Part shown: positions 18,746-27,239 of the stretch, one piece after another | Layout of the letters: each line of letters opens with the position of its first letter | How positions within the stretch are numbered: position 1 is the first letter of the stretch | From: Candidatus Bathyarchaeota archaeon | Lineage (GTDB): Archaea; Thermoproteota; Bathyarchaeia; 40CM-2-53-6 | Direction of reading: 5' to 3' | Assembly (NCBI GenBank): GCA_005888755.1 | Contig: VBBQ01000025.1 | Coordinates: 1 to 64,000, forward strand | Length of the DNA stretch: 64,000 nt | Translations under genes and position numbers: made by a program | The notes under the pieces: generated by a model | The model's database searches: none | Seen by the model: only the letters and a program-made list of their open reading frames with translations | Told to the model about the DNA's origin: nothing

Positions 18746-19570
18746 GACCGCGACCGCTATCCAAAGCGGGATCGCGACTGCCGCCCAGACTCTGCGATCC
18801 CAAGTGAAGACCTTCTGCCCATCCAGAATGAAGAAGGGAATCATGTTGAATGCGGCGAGCACCAGATTGATCTGAACGCCCTTTTGAAGAAAATAGAAGC
18901 TACCACCGACTACGATGTCTCCGAAACCGAAAGCTGTGGAGACCACGAGGGCAACCCCGAATATTGCAGCAGCACCTATGTTGACGAGGGGTCCGACGAG
19001 CGATATTATTCCGTTGGCCTTCCGGTCGATTCCTTCGCCGAAGTAGCTTGACCGGGAGGCGATGTAAACGGCGCCCGGAGCGGCGAAGATGAAGGTTCCT
19101 TGGGAGATTACTGCGAATAGTAAGGCCATTATTGCACCGACAGTCCACAGCTTGAATTCTGCCCAGCATCCATATCGTTGAGCACTGAACTTGTGCGCAA
19201 GTTCGTGACCGAGGAACCCCGTTCCTATCACGAGGATAGTGAGCAGGAAAACTTCTAGAATCTCGACTGGTCTTAGGCCGCCGAACACGTATCTCATCGA
19301 GAAGCTGAGGCCCAGGACTAGTAGAGCCGCGCTCAGAGCGTAGAGTTCTCGGCTCGAGATTGATGCTAGTTTCGGTGCTCTGATCAGTCTCAGGTTTGTC
19401 CCTGATGAACGCCGCTCGACTCGGATGATGGGTTTTGGAGCTCGCGCCTGTTGGATATTCGGGCATTCGTGGTTTTCGGGCAGTCGATGGTAGACGCAGT
19501 GAACGCGACCGCAGTATCTGCAAGTGTAGGGGATGAATTCTTCCGCCCCGCAGACGGCGCAGCGTTCCAT
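18725..19570 (-). CDS. AN1-type zinc finger fused to an M50 site-2 protease-like membrane metalloprotease
   Basis: CAVCGAEEFIPYTCRYCGRVHCVYHRLPENHEC followed by FLGHELAHKFSAQRYGCWAEFKLW (HExxH) and NMIPFFILDGQKV. Confidence 0.85.
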   Translation of the reverse strand: MERCAVCGAEEFIPYTCRYCGRVHCVYHRLPENHECPNIQQARAPKPIIRVERRSSGTNLRLIRAPKLASISSRELYALSAALLVLGLSFSMRYVFGGLRPVEILEVFLLTILVIGTGFLGHELAHKFSAQRYGCWAEFKLWTVGAIMALLFAVISQGTFIFAAPGAVYIASRSSYFGEGIDRKANGIISLVGPLVNIGAAAIFGVALVVSTAFGFGDIVVGGSFYFLQKGVQINLVLAAFNMIPFFILDGQKVFTWDRRVWAAVAIPLWIAVAVSVFRVF

Positions 19571-19649
19571 GAGGGTCGCGTGAACATTTACTGTTGCCCC
19601 CTTAAAATCGTGCCTGCAAGAGGGAATACTTCCCAGTAACGAATGCGTG

Positions 19650-19780
19650 TGTTGGTCGGTTACGCGAGGCTTAGAATCGCATCTCGTGAAATGGCCGACT
19701 CAAGGGTGGCGTCCCCCGGATGCGGACACTGCCATTCGCCCGTTAAGGGTTGACGGCTGGCCCGCACCCACCGCCACTCT
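19650..19780 (+). ncRNA. candidate structured non-coding RNA (strand uncertain)
   Basis: Two adjacent stem-loops: GGUCGG/CCGACU with inner CGCGAG/CUCGUG (19654-19700), and GUGGCG/CGCCAC enclosing UGCGG/CCGCA, GCC/GGC and CCGU/ACGG (19706-19777). Confidence 0.4.
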
Positions 19781-19871
19781 AGTTCCTACTTCTACAACGA
19801 TCAATTGTCTCTCGGGTCTTTTCGTATGTATCCCAAAGGGGAAAATAGCTCTTGTCAATGGCATAAGCTGG

Positions 19872-20000
19872 GCCGGGATTCCTGAGCCTGGTACAGGGCA
19901 GTCCACGCCGAGAAGTGTGGGCCTAGGCCTGGAAAAATAGGCTCCTGTCAGCCTGTGGTCCTTGCGGGCCGCGTGGGTTCAAATCCCACTCCCGGCGCCA
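19872..20000 (+). tRNA. tRNA-Ser(GGA) with two putative introns; join(19872..19901,19927..19934,19950..20000); CCA encoded
   Basis: GCCGGGA/UCCCGGC acceptor, G73, T-arm GUGGGUUCAAAUCCCAC; spliced anticodon arm CAGGC-CUGGAAA-GCCUG is perfectly paired. Confidence 0.88.
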
Positions 20001-20097
20001 GTACAAACCCGGTCTCGGCTGGAGAAATCTTAGGTAACGTTCGGGCTTCTCTCCTGCGAATATAGCATCTAACCTGCTGATTACATCGATTCCCGAC

Positions 20098-20457
20098 TTG
20101 ACAAGTGCTGGCTCCGATCCTGAAGAGGATCAGTACTTGACCATATCGCGTTGGCGTGAGACCGAGAGGGCTCATATGATAAGCGCGATTCATGAGATGA
20201 TAGAAGAGGCAAGGAAAAAGGCAAAGTCCAAGCCCGCTCCAGCGAACGAGAGAATTAGATGGACACGTCTTGCGGGTCAGCTAATTTGGTACAAGGATTC
20301 TATTCTAAGGAGCATGACCCAAGAGGCGATGGAGAAGGAACTCATAGTCTTGAAAAAGAAGGTTCTAGAGAAGAAACCCGAGGAAAAACCTCCACCTGGC
20401 TACATGTGGTTTGGACAGCCACCCGTCAAACAAGACCACACGATCAAGCCGAAGTAG
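20098..20457 (+). CDS. hypothetical charged protein
   Basis: Continuous ORF with lysine/glutamate-rich helical sequence. Confidence 0.5.
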   Translation: MTSAGSDPEEDQYLTISRWRETERAHMISAIHEMIEEARKKAKSKPAPANERIRWTRLAGQLIWYKDSILRSMTQEAMEKELIVLKKKVLEKKPEEKPPPGYMWFGQPPVKQDHTIKPK

Positions 20458-20735
20458 TCGTCAATTCTGCGCCGAACAAGGCGAGACGAAGCTACAACCA
20501 GCCCCGATCCCGATTCTAGACAATCGATATTTTGGAGCACGACATTTCACGCTTGTCGCTACAGGAATACGCACACTTCGAAAAACAACAGACAAGCCGA
20601 TAATGCGCCAGTCCTCCGAGAACAAGCCCAGAATCCAGCCCAGACAGAAATGGGTCTCGACAAGAAAAAATTCTAGATTTCAGAAAGTCCCCCGCGCCGC
20701 AGAGTGCATGAGTAGGAGGACTAGAACTGATTGTT

Positions 20736-20850
20736 TGGTGCGGGAGGTGGGATTCGAACCCACGAACCCCTACGGGACAGGCGCCTCAGGCCTGCGCTTC
20801 CACGACCCTTGATCGAAAGGGTCTCTTTGACCTGGCTTGGCAACTCCCGC
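20736..20850 (-). tRNA. tRNA-Leu(GAG) with D-arm intron; complement(join(20736..20797,20825..20850)); CCA encoded
   Basis: GCGGGAG/CUCCCGC, A73, anticodon arm CAGGC-CUGAGGC-GCCUG, T-arm GUGGGUUCGAAUCCCAC; 27-nt insert with hairpin GACCCUU/AAGGGUC interrupts the D-stem. Confidence 0.9.
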
Positions 20851-21036
20851 ATACCAAGTCCCTTCCCGTATTACAACTCCGCAGATAGAAGGCCCTAATT
20901 GGCTTTCCCCGCTCTATCCAAAATCCCGTCTGGATCGACAGTACTGGAAAAACGTTTAATTCCGCCGCGACCGGTCCCACCGAACACTCAGACTAGAGCA
21001 TGCTCTAGCAGCCAAAATCATAAGCGTGAACCCGAC

Positions 21037-21483
21037 ATGACCACAGCAAAGAGAAAGACCCGAAAGCTCCGCGGATCTAGATGTCACGGCTGGGGACGTT
21101 CCGGCCAGCACCGAGATTCAGGAATGCTCGGGGGTCATGGCAACGCAGGCTGGAAACGCCACAAATGGTCCGCGGTCATACGCTACGACTTGCAGATGGG
21201 AAGTAGAGGCTTCCACCCGGTCAGGCAAAAAATCACGAACGCGATCAACGTAAGCGACCTGGTCCTGCAATTAGACCGGCTGATAGAGGAGGGCTCTGCG
21301 AAACAGGCTGGCAACATGCTCGAAGTTGACCTTGGAAAAGCAGGCTACCAGAAGCTTCTGGGAAACGGCGTAGTAAGCCAGCCGCTAAGAATAATTGTTG
21401 CGAAGACCTCCGAACGTGCCCAAGAGAAAATTGGAAGGGCAGGTGGAGAAGTCGTCCTCCCAACAAAGAACAAACAGGACTGA
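21037..21483 (+). CDS. rpl15: 50S ribosomal protein uL15
   Basis: TRKLRGSRCHGWGRSGQHRDSGMLGGHGNAGWKRHKW; start at internal ATG. Confidence 0.94.
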   Translation: MTTAKRKTRKLRGSRCHGWGRSGQHRDSGMLGGHGNAGWKRHKWSAVIRYDLQMGSRGFHPVRQKITNAINVSDLVLQLDRLIEEGSAKQAGNMLEVDLGKAGYQKLLGNGVVSQPLRIIVAKTSERAQEKIGRAGGEVVLPTKNKQD

Positions 21484-22986
21484 TCACTAACGGTCAGGTT
21501 CATAGAACTATTCCAACCCCTGACCAGAATCCTCCCCGGAGTCAGATCACCAACGAGAGACGTTGGTTTTACAGAGAAGCTGATCTGGACAGCCATCACT
21601 CTCGTCGTTTATCTGATAATGGCCGAGACTCCAATCTACGGAATCACACATACCGGGAATATTAACGACCAGTTCGGACCTCTTCGAGTCATCTTCGCGT
21701 CAAACCGCGGAACACTTGTCGAGTTGGGAATCGGGCCTATAGTCACAGCCGGACTAATCCTGCAAGTACTCTCCGGCTCAAAGATGATCAATGTCGACTT
21801 CACAAATCCAGCAGACAGGGCCTTGTTCACCGGCGCGAGCAAGGTACTATCGGTGTTCATGACAATCTTCGAAGGAATAGCCTTCCTGATAGGAGGGGCA
21901 TACAATGTCACAAACACAGCCGGACAACTTATCACACCTAGCTTACAAGCTCAATTTCTAATCCTCGTCCAGCTGGTGGTCGCAGGAGTAGTGATCATCC
22001 TCCTAGACGAGATGCTGCAGAAAAAATGGGGCTTTGGCAGCGGAATCAGCCTGTTCATAGCTGCAGGAGTCTGCCTCTCCATAGTATGGAGCACCATCGG
22101 ACCAATATCGCCCGTCGCAGATGGCAAATACTTCGGCGCGATCTTCGCCTTCGCCCAATCCATTGGACCCGTGCTCTCCAGCCCTGGAAGCTTCTCCGCA
22201 TGGCAGGGCGCGCTCTACAGGGGAGGAAGCGGGCTTCCTGACATGGTCGGACTCTTCACCACCCTAGGCGTATTCATCCTCATAATCTACCTCAACGGAC
22301 TCCGCGTCGAAGTCCCAGTCTCCTACGCACGATACCGAGGCTTCCGAGGACGCTTCCCCATCAAATTCTTCTACGTATCCAACATACCCGTCATCTTCGC
22401 CGCCGCACTCTTCGGAAACATCTTTTTCATAGGACAACTCCTCTTCCAAAGATACAATCCAACTTGTTCTAGCACAGGTCTAAACTTCTGGCTCAGCCTC
22501 TTCCCCGGCTGCTTCGTCCCTACAAGCTCGACAAACGCGCAACTCGTACCTAGCAAGGGACTTGCATACTACACGTTCGCCCCGAGATCCATCACCGTCG
22601 TTCTCCAGGATCCGATCAGAGCCGCCGTCTACATGGGCATATTCGTCCTCGCATGCGTCTTCTTCGCCGTGACATGGGTCGAGGTGGGCGGAATGGATTC
22701 GAAGACCGTAGCAAAACAGCTGATCGACTCTGGAATGCAAGTAGAAGGATTCAGACGTTCCGGCACCACGATCAGACAGATTCTCGACCGCTACATACCC
22801 ACGGTAACAATCATGGGAGGAATCGTCATAGGCACCATTGCAGCGGGCGCCGACTTCTTGGGCGCTTTCGGAACGGGAACGGGGATTCTACTGACAGTAG
22901 GCATCATCGAACAATACTACGAGATACTGGTCAAAGAGAGAATCACCGAAATATACCCTGGAGTAAAGGGATTCCTCGGACAGTGA
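21484..22986 (+). CDS. secY: preprotein translocase subunit SecY (5' end uncertain; track ORF begins 21619)
   Basis: In-frame upstream residues VRFIELFQPLTRILPGVRSPTRDVGFTEKLIWTAITLVVYLIMAETPIYGI match the archaeal SecY N-terminus; no ATG/GTG/TTG between the L15 stop and 21619. Confidence 0.93.
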   Translation, partial: SLTVRFIELFQPLTRILPGVRSPTRDVGFTEKLIWTAITLVVYLIMAETPIYGITHTGNINDQFGPLRVIFASNRGTLVELGIGPIVTAGLILQVLSGSKMINVDFTNPADRALFTGASKVLSVFMTIFEGIAFLIGGAYNVTNTAGQLITPSLQAQFLILVQLVVAGVVIILLDEMLQKKWGFGSGISLFIAAGVCLSIVWSTIGPISPVADGKYFGAIFAFAQSIGPVLSSPGSFSAWQGALYRGGSGLPDMVGLFTTLGVFILIIYLNGLRVEVPVSYARYRGFRGRFPIKFFYVSNIPVIFAAALFGNIFFIGQLLFQRYNPTCSSTGLNFWLSLFPGCFVPTSSTNAQLVPSKGLAYYTFAPRSITVVLQDPIRAAVYMGIFVLACVFFAVTWVEVGGMDSKTVAKQLIDSGMQVEGFRRSGTTIRQILDRYIPTVTIMGGIVIGTIAAGADFLGAFGTGTGILLTVGIIEQYYEILVKERITEIYPGVKGFLGQ

Positions 22987-22995
22987 CCCAGGAAC

Positions 22996-23586
22996 TTGTC
23001 CCGCACCATCATAGTAGCAGGCATACCCGGGGTCGGCAAAACCACGGTTCTACAAGAACTGGAGACCGTCGCTCGCGAAAAGAACATTCCATTGAAGATA
23101 GTGAACTTTGGAAACGTGATGAACGAACTCTTCAAGAAACGTGGAAAAACCGTCCATCGGGACCACATGCGACGCCAGGATCTTGAGCTCCAGGCTAAGG
23201 TCCAGGAACAAGCTGCACGCGAGATCGGAAAGACCGGCGGCAAATCAGCACTAGTCGTTGACACCCACATGTTCGTCCGAACCAAGGATGGAATCTGGCC
23301 GGGAACGCCCCGAAGAGTCTTAGACCAGCTTGACCCTGGCCTCATCATTCTGATCGAAGCGGACCCCGAGGACATTGCGAGGAGAAGGAATGCAGACAGA
23401 ACACGTGAGAGGGACAGCAAGACCGTAGACGAGGCACGCACAGACCTCGAATGGTCAAGGTACATGGCAAGCGCCAACGCTGTTCTAGCTGGCGCGCCTA
23501 TCCAGATAGTTCTGAATCCAGATGGGCATCAGAGACGAGCGGCGGAGGACCTATTAGCGCTAATCCAGAAGAGGACACTACAATGA
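22996..23586 (+). CDS. adkA: archaeal-type adenylate kinase
   Basis: IIVAGIPGVGKTTVL Walker A; AdkA layout; TTG start. Confidence 0.92.
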   Translation: MSRTIIVAGIPGVGKTTVLQELETVAREKNIPLKIVNFGNVMNELFKKRGKTVHRDHMRRQDLELQAKVQEQAAREIGKTGGKSALVVDTHMFVRTKDGIWPGTPRRVLDQLDPGLIILIEADPEDIARRRNADRTRERDSKTVDEARTDLEWSRYMASANAVLAGAPIQIVLNPDGHQRRAAEDLLALIQKRTLQ

Positions 23587-24137
23587 GTTTCATCGACGAC
23601 ATTCTGAACACCCTGGCCGCACCGCTCAGCCAATACAGTCATCCGCCCTCTGCTACTCTCCTGGTTCTGGCCGCAGCAATCGTTCTCTCACTGATCACAA
23701 TGTCTGCTAACAGGTTCCTCGTTAACTACAAGATGATCGCAAACTCAAGACGAGAGTATATGACTTGGACGAGCGCGGTGCGTAAAGCCAAGAAAGATGG
23801 AGACGAGAAAGCGCTCGAGAAGCTGATGAGACGCCAGTCGGCGATGATGAAGATGAGCTCGCGATCGACCTTCGAGCAGTTTAAGACATACCCGATCACA
23901 ATCGTACCTTTTCTCTTGATCTACTATACCGTAGTAAGGGCGATCGGCTCGATCCCAGTAGCTTACGCGCCCCTAGTCCTTCCGTTTACCACGACGACGG
24001 GTAATGACATGTTTTCTGTACTGTCCTTGTTCTACTGGTATCTCATCTGCTCATTTACTCTGAGCATTCCACTGTCAAGGTTGTTTGGAGTCCAATCTTC
24101 GTTCTCGATGACTCCAACAACGGGAGATTCTAGTTGA
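23583..24137 (+). CDS. EMC3/TMCO1 family (DUF106) membrane protein
   Basis: Position after adkA, TM layout and RRQSAMMKMSS..FEQFKTYPIT. Confidence 0.8.
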   Translation: MSFIDDILNTLAAPLSQYSHPPSATLLVLAAAIVLSLITMSANRFLVNYKMIANSRREYMTWTSAVRKAKKDGDEKALEKLMRRQSAMMKMSSRSTFEQFKTYPITIVPFLLIYYTVVRAIGSIPVAYAPLVLPFTTTTGNDMFSVLSLFYWYLICSFTLSIPLSRLFGVQSSFSMTPTTGDSS

Positions 24138-24406
24138 CGCGTCCCTCGCAGAGGACGAGTGGACGCCGGAAGAAAGTGCTTACTCTCCCATCGGGCATTC
24201 GAACTATCCATTTTAGCGCCAAGGCGCACAAGAGTGCGCAATGTTCCCGATGCGGAGCACAGCTGCATGGAGTAGTGACAGGGAGGCCAGTCGGAGTGGC
24301 AAAGAGTTCGCGCGTTCCCTCGCGTCCGTTCGCTGGAGTGCTGTGTGGCAACTGTCTCGCGTCTGAGATTAGACGAGTTGCTCGCGCGTCAGGTTCTATC
24401 GATTGA
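24134..24406 (+). CDS. rpl34e: 50S ribosomal protein eL34
   Basis: TPS-like N-terminus, CSRCGAQLHGV...RPFAGVLCGNCL; TTG start. Confidence 0.88.
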   Translation: MTRPSQRTSGRRKKVLTLPSGIRTIHFSAKAHKSAQCSRCGAQLHGVVTGRPVGVAKSSRVPSRPFAGVLCGNCLASEIRRVARASGSID

Positions 24407-24999
24407 TTGTGACAGTTAGCGGGCCGCACGGGTCAGGCAAATCTACGTACGCAGAGAAGCTCGCCGGATCGCTCGGTCTCCGTCATGTATCAGCTGGGCT
24501 AATGTTCAGAAAACTAGCCGAGGAGAGGAAGATGCCGTTGGAAAAATTTCAGGAGATGGCTGCCGCTGATCCGAGTATTGACCGGTTGGTAGATGAGAGG
24601 ACGATGCTAGAGGCGGAGAGGGGGGATGTGGTGGTTGATGGACAACTTGCAGGGTGGGTTTTGAAGGAGATTTCTGACCTCAGAGTCCTACTAACCGCTC
24701 CATTAGTGGTGCGTCTGGAGAGGATTGCCGCAAGAGACCATATTGCTCTGGAGGAGGCGAGGAGGCAGACACTACACAGGGAAGGAGTACAGGCGGAGAG
24801 ATATCGCAAACATTACGGATTCAGCGTGGATGACTGGTCCATATACCAACTAATCCTCGATACCAGTTTCGGCTCGATTGAGGATACCGCAAAGATCCTT
24901 CTCGCCGCCGCTCTTACAGCGAAGAAAGCGAAGATCGGGAATGCTCCAGACAAGATCCCCGGAGTCCAGACTATTCCAGCTGATACCGCTCACCCATAA
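24403..24999 (+). CDS. cmk: cytidylate kinase
   Basis: MIVTVSGPHGSGKSTYAEKLAGSLGLRHVSAGLMFR. Confidence 0.92.
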   Translation: MIVTVSGPHGSGKSTYAEKLAGSLGLRHVSAGLMFRKLAEERKMPLEKFQEMAAADPSIDRLVDERTMLEAERGDVVVDGQLAGWVLKEISDLRVLLTAPLVVRLERIAARDHIALEEARRQTLHREGVQAERYRKHYGFSVDDWSIYQLILDTSFGSIEDTAKILLAAALTAKKAKIGNAPDKIPGVQTIPADTAHP

Positions 25000-25155
25000 A
25001 CCATACACGGACCGCGACAAAGTAGTGAGCAGGTCCGACATCATATCTGGATAGCCCCAGCAACGATTCTCTATCGGAACCATCGTCCAGTAACAACATG
25101 CTCATTCCGGAGAATCTGGTCATGATCGTGCATGTCCCTCCGGGGTTGACCTCTT

Positions 25156-25788
25156 CTGGCAGTCCAGAGCACAGAACTAGTAGTTCAAGAGACAGGGAGT
25201 CGAAGCGCTGAACTCGTCTTTGGCTCCATAGACGGCCTATTTTCCGTCCTCGGCATCATTTCAGCAGCAGGTTCAGCAGCACTCATACCAATACAGATCT
25301 TCGCAACAGGTGTAGGAGGAGCGGTCGCGGGTGCACTCTCCGTCTTTGCCGCAACCTATCTAGCCGAGACACACGAAAAGAAAACTCAACTACTTGAGGC
25401 AATGACACGGACGAACCGCCAGCGGTCAAGACAGACCAACGGCAACAAGAAAAAACCAGTTCCCCTCACAACGGAACATCCGAAGATCCATCGACTGTTA
25501 GGAAAAATCAATCGAAGAGCGTTAGGCTCCGGAATAGTCACAGCCATAACGTCCGCTCTCGCATCCTTGGTTTTGCTGTTTCCCCTTGTCCTATTCCCTG
25601 ACACATATGCCGTAACCGCATCAATAGTCATCGGGGTCGTGTTGCTCTTCTTGCTAGGAGCCTTCCGAGGAGTCACTCTCAAACAGTCAGCTGCGAAATC
25701 CGCCGTGAAAATGGTCGTTCTAGGAATTCTGGTAATCTTGGCGAGTAAAGTCCTCGGGTCCTACGTTCTGAAGCTCGTAACCCAGTAG
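25156..25788 (+). CDS. VIT1/CCC1 family (DUF125-like) membrane transporter; start unclear
   Basis: ELVFGSIDGLFSVLGIISAAGS...GGAVAGALSVFAATYLAE..., C-terminal TMs; coding extends upstream of the track ORF (25402). Confidence 0.75.
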   Translation: MAVQSTELVVQETGSRSAELVFGSIDGLFSVLGIISAAGSAALIPIQIFATGVGGAVAGALSVFAATYLAETHEKKTQLLEAMTRTNRQRSRQTNGNKKKPVPLTTEHPKIHRLLGKINRRALGSGIVTAITSALASLVLLFPLVLFPDTYAVTASIVIGVVLLFLLGAFRGVTLKQSAAKSAVKMVVLGILVILASKVLGSYVLKLVTQ

Positions 25789-26775
25789 CTAAGGAATGCC
25801 ACCGGCAAGAATCTTCACCAATTTTGAGGAATCGATGTTTCCACCGGACACTACGCATACAATTTTCCCTGGCCCAGCTTTACCTGTAGTGGCAGCAGCG
25901 ACAGATGCCGCTCCAGCACCTTCGGCAACAACTCTATTGCGTTCTATCAAGAGCTTGATGACGGTGGCGATCTCTGAGAGAGAAACGACCAGGGGCAGAA
26001 GCAGGTTTCTTGCTCGTTCCCACATCTCGGGCAGAACGCTTTTTCCACCGATGCCATCAACGAAACTGGGAGTTCTATTGATCTCTTGGGCTGAACCGGC
26101 GGCGAATGACGCGGACAATGGTGCGGCGGTTTCCGGCTCGACAGCGTAGACTCGAGTCTGGGGACTCTTCGCGCGGATGGCTGATGCGATCCCTACAGAT
26201 AGTCCTCCACCGCCAAATGGTATCACAACTGACTGGACGTCGGGTAAGTCTTCGAGGATTTCCAGGCCCGCGGTTCCGTTTCCTGCCATCATTCGGACAT
26301 CTGCGAAAGGGTGGATGAATACGGAACTGTCAAGTGGAGGATATCGATGAGTAACGACAACCTTCCAGACTTCGTCAAAGGAGACTTGGATGATTTTTGC
26401 GCCGAACCTTCTGATCGCTTCTAGCTTCGTCTCCGGAGCATTGTCTGGAACGATCACTGTACATGGAATCTTGTTTTGAAGTGCTTGCCAGGCGAGGGCC
26501 TGGGCCATGTTTCCCGCGCTGCAGGTGTAGACTCCACGCTTCCTTGCGTCTGGACCCGCGAGGGCGATGGCGTTGCTGGCGCCTCGGACTTTGAAGGAGC
26601 CGGTCGGCTGTAAGTTCTCCAGTTTCAGAAAGATATCTGCAGGCGCATCTTCAACGTTCAAACGGACGAGTGGAGTTCGTAGAACTGTCCCCTTGATCCG
26701 TTCTCTGGCCTCTTCGATGAGTTTCAGGGGTATCGCACCGCGGGTTTCCGAGCCTGGAATGGTCTTCTCTAGCAT
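25789..26775 (-). CDS. threonine/serine dehydratase-like PLP fold type II enzyme
   Basis: LENLQPTGSFKVRGA (PLP Lys), GGGGLSVGIA. Confidence 0.88.
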   Translation of the reverse strand: MLEKTIPGSETRGAIPLKLIEEARERIKGTVLRTPLVRLNVEDAPADIFLKLENLQPTGSFKVRGASNAIALAGPDARKRGVYTCSAGNMAQALAWQALQNKIPCTVIVPDNAPETKLEAIRRFGAKIIQVSFDEVWKVVVTHRYPPLDSSVFIHPFADVRMMAGNGTAGLEILEDLPDVQSVVIPFGGGGLSVGIASAIRAKSPQTRVYAVEPETAAPLSASFAAGSAQEINRTPSFVDGIGGKSVLPEMWERARNLLLPLVVSLSEIATVIKLLIERNRVVAEGAGAASVAAATTGKAGPGKIVCVVSGGNIDSSKLVKILAGGIP

Positions 26776-26846
26776 TAGTGACCAGCAGGCTGATGCTGGG
26801 TCTCAACTCTTAAACACCAACGGAGCAGGCCGACCAGCTGGGTCTC

Positions 26847-27239
26847 ATGAAAAAGGAAGCTGTGAAAACGGGTCCCGCGCCGCTCGGCCTCCCATTCTCG
26901 CCCGCTCTGAAGTATGGAGAGTTATTGTTTGTTTCCGGGCAAGGACCAATCGACAAAAACGGGAAGGCAATTTCTGGAGATATCAAAGCACAAACAAAGG
27001 CTACTCTAGAGAATTTCAAGAGGATCATGGACGCTGCAGGGTCCAGTATGGACTGTGTCCTCCAGACGACGATCTATCTCAAGGATCTAGCCGAATATTC
27101 TGCGATGAACGAGACCTACTCCAGTTTCTTCAATGACCCAAAGCCCGCGAGGACGACTATCCAGGTGGGCGACCTGCTCTTTGGGATGAAGGTGGAGATT
27201 CAGGGCATTGCTTATGTCCCTGACAGACAGAAGAAATAG
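26847..27239 (+). CDS. RidA/YjgF family protein
   Basis: PFSPALKYGELLFVSGQGPID...VLQTTIYLKDL...ARTTIQVG. Confidence 0.92.
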   Translation: MKKEAVKTGPAPLGLPFSPALKYGELLFVSGQGPIDKNGKAISGDIKAQTKATLENFKRIMDAAGSSMDCVLQTTIYLKDLAEYSAMNETYSSFFNDPKPARTTIQVGDLLFGMKVEIQGIAYVPDRQKK

